Shown here one piece after another: positions 21,738-33,641 of a DNA stretch of 64,000 bases (the first letter of the stretch is position 1; every line of letters begins with the position of its first letter). Position numbers and translations under genes: made by a program. The DNA is from Chrysoperla carnea (lineage: Eukaryota; Arthropoda; Insecta; Neuroptera; Chrysopidae). The notes beneath the pieces were generated by a model that worked only from the letters and a program-made list of their open reading frames with translations, had not been told where the DNA came from and ran no database searches. The stretch covers positions 2,242,501 to 2,306,500 of the forward strand of contig NC_058342.1 of NCBI RefSeq assembly GCF_905475395.1, written 5' to 3'.

Positions 21738-24530
21738 TTGGAAGCGTTAAAAAAACAGTTTCAAAATGCCCTGTTAAAAACCCATAAAAACCTCTCTAAA
21801 CGCAAACGCCACAAGGATCACAAGACGTTTCACAAAGCACAAGACCCTGCTTTGATCAATAAAATCTATGCTGCAAAGTGTGCTTCACCTCCTGTCCCCA
21901 CGTCTACTAAGACAGCTGAGGAGAAAACATGCAAGCGTGCAAAGCAACTTGACACCCAGTTGCTCCTCTTAGACAGAATGTATCACGTATTGAATGTGTG
22001 TTAGAATACCAGAAAGGCACCAACGCGCGTGAAGTCAGGCACCAACGTCAGACACACAACAAGGGTATCCTGCTCACCATCAAGTAGAGAGACATTACGA
22101 AAAGTTACATGTACTAGTTCTCGCCCGAAAAAAACTTTTTTAGCGTGAAAAGTGTATTCAAAACAACAGATCTCCGTATCAAATCCTTCTCGATTATTTG
22201 CGAAACTCCCTTCTCTCGTCAAGATTCCACCTTCAATAGAGCAAATCGATAGCTACTGGCGTGATTTGTATGAAAAGTCGACTAGTGTAGAAAGAAATAT
22301 TAAACCAATCAAACTGTTTGACAGGTTCTGCAACGCACGCTTAGCAGAACAAGCGTTTCTAACATCTGTAACCGCAGATGAAGTATCTCTTGCTTTCAAA
22401 GGCAAGACGAACCATTCGGCGCGTGGCATGAATGCTGTGTCCAGCTTCTGGTGGAAACGTTTAACTTCCAGACACACACATCTTGCAAGGCACTTTTCTT
22501 CATATATCCTTGGATACGGGGCCTTTCCAACGTGATTCGCGGAAGGGCGAACAGTTTTGATTCCCAAGAACGAAAACCTTTCAGTTCCGAGCAATTATTG
22601 TCCGATTACATTTCTCAACACCGTATACAAAGTGTTCACCTCCATTCTTAATGAACGCACACTCACAACCATAAAACCGTTTTGGCAGATGATCTACGAG
22701 CATCGCGGCTCCAAACGGTATATCAGGTTGCGAAGATAGTCTTATTGCTGACAAATGTATCTGCCAAGACGCTTATCAATATCAACGTGGCCTTAGTATG
22801 GCCCTGGTGGATTATAGGAAAGCATTTGACACTACCTCACACCTACTTATATTGGTGCTGCTTAAATGATTGAAAATTAACCTCGATATCATCAAATATA
22901 TCGAAGAGCTGTTATCTTTGTGGCGGTCCAAGTTTATCATTGGATGTGGTAAATGTACTGCCTCATCAGAGATGATAACGTTGAAGAGTATCAAGGTGTG
23001 TATCAAGGCCACAGCCTAAGCCCGCACCTATTCTGCATATCGCTTATGCCCCTTCCTTTCACTTGAAAGAAGAACCTGGTTACCGTTGTGGTTCTCCGGC
23101 AGATAGGAAGCATCTGGTAATTCATCTTTTCTATATGGATGACCTTAATCTTTTTACTTCTTCTGAGGGCACTCTATCTCAAGCTTTCAAAGCTGCTGAC
23201 ACCAGTACACGAAGGCCATTGGCATGGAATTTGATCTTGATAAATGTGCGGTCATTCATTGTTAGCGGATTCGTGTCTCTGACTGCGATGCAGACGTCCA
23301 GCTTATAGTTGGAAGCATCTTGAAACATCTCGATGAAGAGGGGCTCTACACATATTTGGGTGTCGGTGAAAACCACATTCAGAGTATTTCTACTGTCAAG
23401 ATTAGAATTTTTTGGGATCCACCAAGGTCCGAGCTACTAATATGCTTGCACCACTCCTTCTTCTCTTTTCTTTTGCTTCCATCAAATAGACAATGTAGGA
23501 TCTCAATCACCTTGATACAGGCACTCGCAAACTGATGAAAATTTGTTGTAGTTGTTACCCACGTGCTTCTCTGCCCCGTCATTACCTTCCACGTCAGCAA
23601 GGAGGTAGAGTTCTGTATTTGTCGATTGTCTACTTGATAGAGTAGTTTTAGGTAAAGCTTGTCAGGTGGTCATAAATAGTTTTGGCCCTTTAATGGAACT
23701 CGTGCGCGATCACTAGTTGCAGGGTAAAAGCATTCTTGTTCCCTGCTGCACAACACGCACCGTCGAAATTGGACCTTGCTTTTGTTATCTTGATGATAAC
23801 GTGAAACGAGCTGAAATACACTCCTTCTTTGAAGATAATCGGAATCGTAACCAACAGGGAATGTTCTACCGTTATCTAAACATCTGTGGTCTTTCCGTTG
23901 ATCTTACGTTCTCTTTCCTTCGATCATCTGGCCTCAAGTCCGTAACAGAAGGTTTATTCATCGCTGCCTAAGATGGTGTGAAAGCCGCTCTAACTCACCA
24001 AAGCTATGAATTTAAGGAAGCCCTCTCCACTTTGTGCAAAGGGTGCACCTCATCTCGGCATGTCCTTCTTATGCATCGAGCCCCTATAAACAACGCCATA
24101 ACGCTGACCAACGCGTGCTGTACTACTTCCTGAGACACAAGTATGAAGTGGGCCCTACGCCAGTCCTACCATATGCTACAGGCGACATCGACCCTGTAGT
24201 CAAGAATGAGAAATGCTTTTTCTTCTGGAATTTCTCGTTGACAACTACCAGGCAGCTCTCCACTATTAAGCTTGATATAGTGCTCCAGGATATCTCATCT
24301 AAGACTATGTACGTCATCGAGTTCTCTGCGCCTGCAGAAGCGAACATAGTCACCAAGGAGGAGCAAAAACGGACTAAATATCTTGATCTGTTACAAAAAC
24401 TACGGCAACTTCACCCTGGTAAAAATGGTTGTTCTCCTTATCGATTGCGGAATTCGTCCCACTCTGGAGAAGAATATTTATCAAATTCCGGTTTGTGTCT
24501 CGAGCAAGTGATTTGCATACGCTGAGTTCG
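21738..24530 (+). pseudogene. R2/R4-like LINE relic: RT plus restriction-like endonuclease
   Basis: Multiple frameshifts and stops across one former long ORF. RT blocks: LIPKNENLSVPSNYCPITFL near 22560, MALVDYRKAFD-like sequence near 22800, YMDDLNLF near 23135 (motif C). The end contains LISACPSYASSPYKQRHNA, a KLDIVLQDISSKTMYVIEF stretch and KEEQKRTKY. This matches the Cys/His plus PD-(D/E)xK endonuclease found in R2/R4-type LINEs, here with the expected Pro of KPD replaced by Leu. Clade assignment rests on recognition only. Confidence 0.65.
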
Positions 24531-24534
24531 AGTT

Positions 24535-25300
24535 ATTAAAGATGAAATCATCCATATAACTTCTTCTTGTTTGCTCCATGTATACACCTTCACAGTCCTT
24601 CCATGTCAATTTTTATACGCCTGATTTTACGCCTTCCTTAATGAATTCTAAAACAAAAGAGATTTTTATTAAAATTGTAATATTTTGACAAGTAACACTA
24701 ATTACTATTTTTGTTTGAATTGTTTACGAGTAAACTAGAATATTCAATTTTTTTATCATTGTTTTTTAATAGTTTTCGATGTATTTGTAAAATTTCATAC
24801 AAATAGCGGCAGGATATCGTGTATTCTTCACAGTATGCAGATGGGCTAACATCCAAACATATGTCTTGTAATTAAAAAAAAAAGTTTTAAGTAAAAAAAA
24901 GCTAAATTCATTAATTTAAATATTTCAAAATAAAAGAATATTGTTCGGCTTATTAAGGGCTTTAAGTTTCTTGTAGGACGGTTTGATTAGAGTTATTAGT
25001 TTATTCTAAAATAGTATATGGTAGTCAGTGCCCTTTTTTCTGCCTAAAAGATATTATAATGTAGATTTGTTAATTGATCATCGTCAATCGTCATCGTTGA
25101 GCTGTCTACTTCAAAAATAAAATTTGTTACAGAAATACAGAACAGTTAAGTGATTACGTGTGAAATATATATTGTAAACATATAGTGAATAACGTGTAAT
25201 AAAAGTGCAATTAACGCTCTCAAACTTAAATTACTTAAACCAAGCAAGATTATCCGAGAAACTTTAATTTAATTTTAAACTTCGTACTAAAACAAGATTA
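24535..25300. other. Unassigned AT-rich interval
   Basis: Probably residual 3' sequence of the LINE relic and the 5' region of the Penelope-like element. No ORF or repeat worth naming was seen. Confidence 0.4.
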
Positions 25301-25360
25301 ATAGGACAAAATTTATGATTTATTCAATCATGTTTAAAATTAACAGTATTTCCAAAATTT

Positions 25361-26655
25361 GTGAATTTAAGGAGTAAAATGATTAACAATACTGTGATAA
25401 AAGTTTTAAAGCAAGCCAAGATCTTTAGATTGAAAGAGGAAGCAAGAATGTGGTTTATAAAACGGAACTGTCTGTTTCATTATTTAAAAGTGCTGCACGA
25501 TGAATTAATATTCAAACTTAATTATTTGGAATTTGAAGCATTCAATGGAAAATGTAGAAACTTTAACAACATACTTATCAAAAATAAATATAATCAATAA
25601 AAAACCAGCTGAATAATTTAATTAAGGACAAAGCTCGCAAAGAAATAATGAAACCTGCACCAAAAATGAGTTTTGAAAAAAGAACCATCTATATGCAAAG
25701 TAGAATTTGACGATAATCAATTACAATTATTGAACAAAGGATTAAAATATGCCTCACAAGTAAAATTTAATAATGCAAAAGAAAACTTAGTTATTGACAC
25801 AGAACTGGCATTGAAGAACAAAAAGGACAATTTAGCGAAGGAATTAATAGGAGAACTCATTTCAAAGAATATAAATATTCCATGAGAGCCCACTATTACC
25901 AAACTAATTAAATCAATTAAACAAAAAATCGAAGACAATAATTTAATTTTGACAAGGGTGGAAAGAGGTAATTCTATTATCATATTAAAAAAAACAAGAA
26001 TACGCGAATAAAATAGCGCATTTTAAATACCATGAAAAAATTACTGGACTGAAAAAAGATCCAACTACAAAATTTGAAACTGTCTTAAAAGAGGTTCTCA
26101 AAAGCATTAATACATAATTCTCTAGCTAGGAAATGTATAATTTACCTGAAATGAATCCTAGTGCATGGACTTTTGAAAATTCATAAAGAAGATATTCCCA
26201 TTAGTCTAGTAGTTTCACATGTAGGAAGTTGTGTACATAAATTAAGCAAGAAATTACATGCTATCATCATATCGAAAACTGGGTTCACGAGCAAATATGA
26301 GATAAAAAACTCAGTTGAACTTACAAAGCACCTCAAAAAGTTCAAAGTGAAGACTGGTTATAAGATTGCATCTCTAGATGTTACAAAAATGTTTGGAAAC
26401 ATTTCCGGAAAGGATTGCGTTAAACTGATATCAGAATTAACTAGACCAGAATCTTGTAATTCCTTTAACTAAAGAAGAAATACTTGAGTGTCTTCAATTA
26501 TCATTGGACCAAAACTATTTTAAATTTAACAATAAATTCTACCATCAAAAAATTGGTTTATAGGTAGTGCCTTGAGTCCCTTACTTGCAAAAATATATAT
26601 GTCTTCTCTAGAAGAAAGGATATTAATGCCATCTCAGGCAAAACAACACATCATC
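25361..26655 (+). pseudogene. Penelope-like element, N-terminal and RT part
   Basis: Frame-broken. Recognisable RT segments: HGLLKIHKEDIPISLVVS, LSKKLHAII, YEIKNSVELTKHLK, YKIASLDVTKMFGNI (motif A region), and further downstream PLLAKIYMSSLEE-like sequence. These are characteristic of Penelope-like retroelements (KIHKP, IKNS, SLDV). The 3' half of RT resumes at 30340 after an inserted LINE. Confidence 0.75.
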
Positions 26656-26696
26656 CTTCGGTTCCGGTATGTATGTATGTATGGTTCCATATCCCT

Positions 26697-27408
26697 TTAA
26701 GGGATGTTAGTGACTACTTTAGTCCATGTTTTTCGCTTTTCCAGAGCTCTGCATATTTCTTCTAATGTCATTCCAGTCCAAGCTTTTAGATTATCCATCC
26801 AGTTAATTTTTTTCCTTCCAACTGCTCGTTTAGGTGGAACTTTACCAAATAAGGCCACTTTAATCATGTTATATTTGTTCGATCTAATAATATGCCCAAA
26901 GTAGCTTAATTGTCTTTTTTTGACGGTCTTGCTCAGTTCTGCTGAAAGTTCAATAATTTTAAGCACTTTACTATTTGTTGTGAATGTGCTCCATGAAATT
27001 TTTAGAATCTTTTTATAGCACCACATTTCAAATGAATTTATTGTTTTTATTATATTTGTTGACAAGGTCCACGTTTCACAAGCATAAAGAAAAACTGACC
27101 AAACGTAACATTTTAGAAACCGCACACGTATACTTTTGTTTATTTTTTCGTTCCGTTAAGAACTTTTTTAGCTTCAAAAATGCATTCTTTGCTAGAACTA
27201 TCCTTGATTTTATTTCAACACTATTCTTATAATTGTTGTGAAAGAGTTTCCCCAGGTATCTAAATTCACCAACTTGTTTAGGGTAAACACCGTTACACTT
27301 TATTTTAATATTTTCTGTCACTTTTTTCCGTGTAAATACCATTACTTTAGTTTTCTTTTCGTTAATTTTAAGGTTCCACTCTTCACTTGCATTTACTACT
27401 TTATCCAC
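26697..27408 (-). pseudogene. RTE-like RT, C-terminal part
   Basis: Encodes a segment starting EEWNLKINEKKTKVMVFTRK, FRYLGKLF, then in a second frame LKCYVWSVFLYACETWTL, FEMWCYKKILKISW, RQLSYFGHIIR and VGRKKINWMDNL. These are the conserved thumb and C-terminal motifs of RTE-type LINEs. There is a frame change near 27100. Confidence 0.8.
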
Positions 27409-28261
27409 TTATATTTGGAGATTCTGGGTAAAGAGATTCTAAGATAAAAATTGCTTCTCTCGTTCCCATTCCTTTTCTGAAGCCGAACTGATTATCGCTT
27501 AGCTGATTTGATATTTTTGCTTGCATTCTATTAAGAAGGATTTTTAAGAATATTTTCGATGTATCACTTATTAGGCTTTTAGTGCGAAATTCTTCCCATT
27601 TGCGGGAATTATTTTTATTAGGGATTGGTATAAATAGGGATTTGCAGAAGTCGTCCGGCATATTTTCTCTTTCATATATATCATTGAACGTGCTAAGAAT
27701 GATATTCAGATTATTTTCATTTAAGGCTTTTATCATTTCACATGATATTCTATCATATCCCAATGCTTTATCATCTCCTATAGATTTCATTGCTCATACC
27801 AGCTCTTCATACAATATTTTTTCTGGCTTATTCTGATTCTCCGTTCACCTTTAAATTTCACCATGATATATGTTTCCCAGATTTTTTTTTTCATCTTTTT
27901 CATGGACTAATTCATTATTTTCGTTATACAAACAACACAAGGCCTTTTTGTTATCCAAGTTACAGTATCTTTTTATTTCTTGATACACTTTCTGGTCGTT
28001 CTTTGTTGCTATGAGTTGTTCTATTAATTCGCATTTCTTACTAACCCATTCTTCTTTTGCGTATTTTATTTTAAGTTCGATTTGCTTTTGAATTTCATGG
28101 TATTTAATCGGGTTTGTCTCTTTATGCATTTTTCTTTCCGCCATCATATCGAGTGTTTCTTTTGTCATCCAACTTTGTTTTTTGCTTTCTTGTGGTGCTT
28201 GGATTGTGGTGCTTGTTGCTATTTTTAAGCTATCCTTAATATTGATCCAAATTTCGTTCAT
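27401..28261 (-). pseudogene. RTE-like linker and RT N-terminal part (catalytic core deleted)
   Basis: Linker helices (SWMTKETLDMMAERK) are followed by GDDKALGYDRISCEMIKAL, ENMPDDFCKSLFIPIPNK and QFGFRKGMGTREAIFILESL. The sequence then joins directly to the thumb region near 27405. The palm motif A and the YADD/FADD box are missing, so this copy lacks a polymerase active site. Confidence 0.8.
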
Positions 28262-28668
28262 GGACTTTTCATTGCCTCCTTGAATGTGATTTTTTTCATA
28301 TTCTTCGTTAAATATTTCATTATTTGACTTTTTTTAGCTCTTCCATAGGTAGCTTCGGATTACTTTGTGATTTAGAAACTTCTTTATGCTTATTTCTCAT
28401 GCGCGCAACCAAAATGTTATGATCCGAGTTGATATCTGCTCCAGAGTATGTTTTAATATTTAGGATATTGTTTTTGTATCTGTTGTTAATTAATATGAAA
28501 TCTATTTGGTTTCTAACAATATGCTTTTTTGAATCAGCTGATGATTTCCATGTATATAGACGTCTTTTGGGTTGTTTGAACCAGGTATTAGAAACTGTTA
28601 AATTGTACTCTGTGCAAAAGTGTACCAGCGTATTCCCTCTCGCGTTTCTTTTTCCTATCCCAAACTGT

Positions 28669-29302
28669 CTAATTATATTTGAAACTCGCCCACTTCCTAT
28701 TTTTGCGTTGAAATCCGTTTAAAATTTTAAGCCTTTCTGGGCTATCAACCATTTTTATTACATTTATTAGTTCTGTATAGAATTCTTTGCATTCCTGTTC
28801 AGGATGCGTTGTTGATGGTGCACACACCTGCACTAAACTTGTACTATTGCATTTTGTGTTTAGTTTCATTATTATAATCCTTTCCGATATTGGAATACAG
28901 GCTGTTACTAAATTGTCTTTTTCTTCTCTGATAGCGAAACCTACACCGTTGTGATGTGATGAACTGCCTGAATTGTACACACTATAACCGTTATTTAATA
29001 TCTTACCGCTACCGGTCCATCTCACCTCACTGTCCCGCTATGTCTACTATCTAAGTTTTCAGCTCTTCTATTAAATTTTCCAACTTTCCACTTTCGTTAA
29101 GGCTTCTCACATTCCAGATAGCAAGGCTTAGAATATTATTTTCATTACTTTTGGGAATATTTTTATTATCTTCATCGTTGTCCTTTTTCATTTCGGTAGT
29201 CTTCTTGGGCAGCGTACGATGGTGGGTTGCCGTTGCCTTCCATCGGACGTTACCTCTGTGCTTCTGGCATTCCTTTGTTGACTTAGTTTTCTTGAGTTCC
29301 AA
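28669..29302 (-). pseudogene. RTE-like endonuclease segment
   Basis: LSLAIWNVRSLNESGKLENL near 29090 is the endonuclease N-terminus. RWTGSGKILNNGYSVYNSGS and the stretch to TTHPEQECKEFYTEL follow, as in RTE/BovB-type endonucleases. Stops and a frame change separate the parts, and the GDFN-like block near 28700 is disrupted. Confidence 0.7.
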
Positions 29303-29513
29303 AACCGATTTGCCGTAAAAAAATCCGTTATTTTATCTGGTGTTTTATAGTTTTTGGAAATTGTTGCTTTTCTCCCCTTTTTTGTATTTATTCGAGTTTC
29401 TCTTCACTTCTTTCTCTTTTATTTTGTGTTGAATCCTTTGTGGTATTTATTTCTCTCTTTAGGATTTCTAGCTCATCTTTGTTGTAGTATTTTCCTTCGT
29501 AAAAAAGTTTACT

Positions 29514-30065
29514 TCACCTTATACTTGCTTTTTTCCCATTTGCTCTAAGTCGAATCATAGTTCCTATTTCCTTCCTATCCTCTCTCACTTCCTTGAGGAA
29601 GTCTTGTTTCATAATAATCGAGGAAGTTTTTAGAAGCCATTTTTTTATCAAAAGTTCTTTTTTTAATCTCCAAGTTGCACAGCCCACTAATACTGGCCTT
29701 GCTCGGTTCCCTCTTTCTCCTATCCGTGATACAAAATTAATATCTGTGTTGTTTATATTTATGTTTAATTTATTACCAATAATGTCTCGTATCGTTTCTT
29801 CCAATTGAAGATTGCCCATTTCTTTTTCTTCTAAGCCAAGTACTACGATGTTATTTTTTCTATTTTGACTATCTAATCAATTAATTATTTTCTCTTGTTC
29901 GTAGACTTTTTCTTTCAGCATTTCATTTTCGATTTTCAAGTCTGACAATTCCTGTTGGTTTTTTTGTATAACTTCTGAAATATGTTTTACACTCTCATCC
30001 GTTATATCAATTTTCTTGTTAAGTTCTCGCATTTGTAAGAGGATCTCATCTAATTTAGCATCCAT
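29514..30065 (-). pseudogene. RTE-like ORF1, coiled coil plus RNA-binding-like domain
   Basis: Starts MDAKLDEILLQMRELNKKID with heptad Leu/Ile spacing (coiled coil), a break near 29877, then NFVSRIGERG, RPVLVGCATWRLKKELLIKK and DFLKEVREDRKEI. Resembles nucleic-acid-binding ORF1 proteins found upstream of insect RTE/L1-like ORF2s. The coding strand begins just below a T-rich stretch (A-rich on minus) at 30075-30120. Confidence 0.65.
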
Positions 30066-30334
30066 TTTTGGTGTTTATTATTGTTTTTTGTTTTTGTGTT
30101 TGTTTTTTTTTTTTTTTTTTGTTGTATGTATATTATTTATGAATGTAATTTATGTTATGTTTTTTGTTTGTTTATAAATAAATGTTTTTGGCTGTTGGAA
30201 TTTGTTTTTTTTATATTTGTTGATATTTATATATTATTGTATTGTAATTACTATTCAGCAACACTTCTGTATTATCGATAATTTAACCAGATACTGTCCT
30301 AGTAGATGGCGCTTCACGTTGCCCTTAAATTTTT

Positions 30335-30910
30335 TGGATTGAAAATTATCTAGGGCAGATGACCATTTTCTCTTTGATATTTATAGAAAACCAACGAACA
30401 CAGATACCACGTGCTCCAGTGGATTCTCTCCACCCACGTGCTACAAAATGGCTTCTATTAATTCAATGATCCATAGAGCTCTAAATATCCCACTAAGTGA
30501 TAAAAATTTGGATAAATTATTTACTACAATAAAAAACATCGATGCAAGTAATGGATTTGAAGATTATGTAATAGATTCTCATCAAGAAAAAGTTAAATAG
30601 CTTTGCAAAAAGCACTTTGTACAATTCAGGTACAAAAATTCAACGAACCCATAAAACCATTTCGTTTTATGGCAACATATCTTATAAAAATGGTAAAGTT
30701 TAAAAATCACATGGAGCTAATGTAGCTTTTAAACCGTTTGTGAAGTTGTCTAATTTCTTGTTGAATAAACCTAAAGACGCCATGGAAATTTTACATTTTG
30801 CTCAAAAAGGTTTATGAATGAATCCACTAGAGACTCTGGAAATCCATAAATATAGCAGGGATGGTTTCTTAGCTCTAAACGATCAAATGATTCTTTCTGA
30901 GTCTATTTTA
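30335..30910 (+). pseudogene. Penelope-like element, C-terminal part
   Basis: Resumes with FDIYRKPTNTDTTCSSGFSP, HRALNIPLSDKNLDKL and, further on, NPLETLEIHKYSRDGFLALN. This is the region downstream of the RT catalytic box in Penelope-like elements. A GIY-YIG endonuclease is not recognisable between them; the expected stretch is shortened and full of stops. Confidence 0.65.
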
Positions 30911-31129
30911 TTTTTTTAATTATAGAAAAATGCCTTCTAGTCAAATTACCATTAGTTTTCATTTTATATTTAACTGTATTTTGACGTATGAAACACACAT
31001 ATAATTGTTTATTAATTTACTTTTAAACTTTGTAACCGTTTTTCTGAAAAACACAAAATTTTGACTGGAACTTTATGTCTCTTCTGACAGCAGTCAGAAG
31101 AGACATAAAACTGTCCAACATTACAATCT

Positions 31130-32260
31130 CAACACAATCTCAAAGCTGTCCAACATTACACGAAGGTCATTGGCTTGGAATTCGATCTCGATAAATGTGA
31201 CGTTATTCATTCTAAGCAGGGTCGTGTAAAGCTGAAATACGCTCCGTCTTTGAAAATCATCGGAATCGTGACCATCTGGGAAGGTTCTACCGTCATCTAG
31301 ACACCTGTAGTCTTTCCGTTGATCTTACGTTCTCTTTCCTCCGATCAGCTGGACTCAAGCCCGAAACAGGTTATCATCGCTACTGGTATGATAGCCACGC
31401 TTACTCACCAAAATTATGTATTTATGGCAGCAGTCTCTACTTCTATGTACAGAGCGTGCAATTCTCAGCCGAAGACGCTGATGCACCTCATCTCGGAATG
31501 TCCTTCTTATGCCTCGAACACGTACATACGCCGCCATAACGCTGCCCTCCGCGTGCTGTGCTACTTCCTGAGACACAAGTATGAAGTGGACCCTACGCCA
31601 ATGCTACCATATGCTCCAGGCGTTTTCATGTCCGTCGATAAGAACTAGAAATGCATTATGCTCTGGAACTTCTCGTTCCCAACTACCAGGCAGCTCTCCC
31701 CTACTAAGATTGATATAGTGCTCCAGGATATCTCATCCAAGAGTATGTACGTCATCGAGTTCTCTGCGCCCGCATAAACGAACATAGTCTCGAAGCAGGA
31801 GTATTCAGTCAAAATGGTTTTTCTCATTTTCGGTTGCCTTGACGGAATTCGTAACTCTCTCGAAACGAGTCTTTCTCTAATTCCGGTTTGCAAGTCTCAT
31901 CTTCGTCACCTCATCTCTTTCATGCAGAGGCTGTCATAATAGGCACCCTTTGTACATTGAAATCGAATCAGACTGTTTTAAAGTAACATCCCTTGAAGTT
32001 TCTGTTATTTTTCTTTTAGTAGGTTCCACATCATTGCAGTGCAAGGACGGAGCCTGCTCGACCAGGATATCAGACTGACTAACGTGTCCGGAATCGGAAA
32101 ATAGACGGACCTGCGGACGATGGTGGACTGTTGGACGTACAGACTACACGGCCACAAGTCAATGAGCTTCCTTCAAAAGACTTGTGCTGAATTGTGCAGG
32201 TTTATGTCTCTCAAGGAGATGGGTAGCTCCGGGGTGTAAGCCGTGTATCTTCTCTTCCCC
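31130..32260 (+). pseudogene. Second R2/R4-like LINE relic, C-terminal region
   Basis: Near-duplicate of 23220-24480: LTFSFLRSAGLKPETGYH, then (31440-31600) LMHLISECPSYASNTYIRRH, YFLRHKYEVDPTPMLPY, and in another frame QDISSKSMYVIEFSAPA. It extends further 3' (to about 32260: SFLQKTCAELCRFMSLKEMG) than the first copy. Frame-broken throughout. Confidence 0.65.
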
Positions 32261-32499
32261 CTTGGCAGAAATGAATTTGTTAAAATATCAAATTTAACAA
32301 TGATATTTTTATTTGTAGCAGACCATAACATTGGTATACAAATTGTCACATTATTTCGTCACGTATTTCATTTTTAAATTTATTATATTCTCAATGTGCA
32401 CATAGCTCTTTAATACTATGAACATAAACTTATCTTTTTAGAAAAATTGAAGTCATGGAGTTCAATTTCTAAGAAGCGTTGTTTCAATTTTAGTTTGAA

Positions 32500-33381
32500 A
32501 CATGCGGTTGATTTTTCACGTTGGGTATTTTTCTGTAGTCTTTGGAAATTTCTATGTATTGAATTACTTAAATTACAGATTTCAAAGAGTTGAAACGAAT
32601 AATAATAGTCTTTCTTTTAATTCCGAATGGAGAAAATCAACAAAGACTGTATCACAGGGTAGTATTTTAGGGCCTTTATTGTGAAAAATAAAAATCTTGC
32701 ATGTGATTTATTTCTTTAGGCGGATGCCATCACAATAATCGTTCATAGCCCAAATGAGAATGAACTAAGCAGAATGGTTCGCTGGTGTATAGTTAATGGG
32801 TTGTCTCTTAATCAAATTAAAACCCAAATTCAAAAATTTCAAATAAATAACATTAAAAGTGGGTTGGACGTTGTTCCTGGGCTTTCAAATACTATTAAGT
32901 TTTTGGAAATCACTTTTGATGGTAACATTAAATGGAAAGCTCACATCGATTTGTTATGCGCCACACTTAATAGAGTTTCTTATCAAATCAGAGTGATGAC
33001 GGGAAGAGTTGATATGAATATTTTGTTACTTATATATTATATAAGCTTTTGCTCGATTATGTCGTTCGGGATTATAGTATGGGGCCCAAATAGTTACGCC
33101 GAAAGAGTCCTTAATTAAAAAAAAAAAGTTTTAAGGATTGTATTTGGAATTAAAAAAAAGAAAGTTGAAATCCCATTTTTAAAAACAAGAAATTTATGAG
33201 ATGCCATGGTTTATATGCACCGGCAATGATCAAATTTGTAATAAAAAATAAAAACTACTTTCTCCAAAATAAAGTAATTTCAAATCGTTTCACAAGGCAA
33301 AAGCGTGGCTATTTTCCCCCGCGTTGCAATTACAAATGTATAGATGAAGGACCTCATAAAACCATAAAAATATATATTTAA
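32500..33381 (+). pseudogene. Jockey/CR1-like RT fragment
   Basis: Broken RT C-terminal half: a SQGSILGPLL-like stretch (32655), an altered FADD box (ADAITIIV, about 32721), WKAHIDLLCATLNRVSYQIR, MSFGIIVWGPNS and a tail FTRQKRGYFPPRCNYK. It resembles the LINE at 17.8-19.9 kb (KSHIDTLCVKLSRVCFQLR, YGIVIWGAS), i.e. the same family or a close relative, in the opposite orientation. Confidence 0.75.
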
Positions 33382-33641
33382 TAAGTTCAGAAACTGCAAA
33401 ATTATTAACAGTTTTATGGAAAAGGTCGGAGCGACTTTTGTGACGGCCGTAAAAAAGTACCTGACTGATAAATGTCCATACTCTATGAAAGATGTTCTTC
33501 TATGAGCCTGGAGCACAGTATGCGGTCACTAATAGCTCATGATTTGCGACTTTCGTATTTGTACGGATTTTATTTTTTTATTTATCGTATTTTAAATTAT
33601 TTTGGCTTTGATAAAATCATCATCAATAGGCAGGTACTCCT

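Larger units (their letters stand above)
26656..30330 (-). mobile_element. RTE-like LINE (minus) inserted in the Penelope-like element
   Basis: The 3' end is marked by a TATG/ATAC microsatellite at about 26666-26682, as expected for RTE-type LINEs. The 5' side is near 30330 where Penelope sequence resumes. It contains, 5' to 3', a coiled-coil ORF1, an endonuclease segment, and RT segments with an internal deletion. Boundaries are approximate. Confidence 0.75.

Noticed and set aside
22001..22222. Minus-strand ORFs in the R2/R4-like relic
   Set aside because: They overlap plus-strand RT blocks and show no independent motif.
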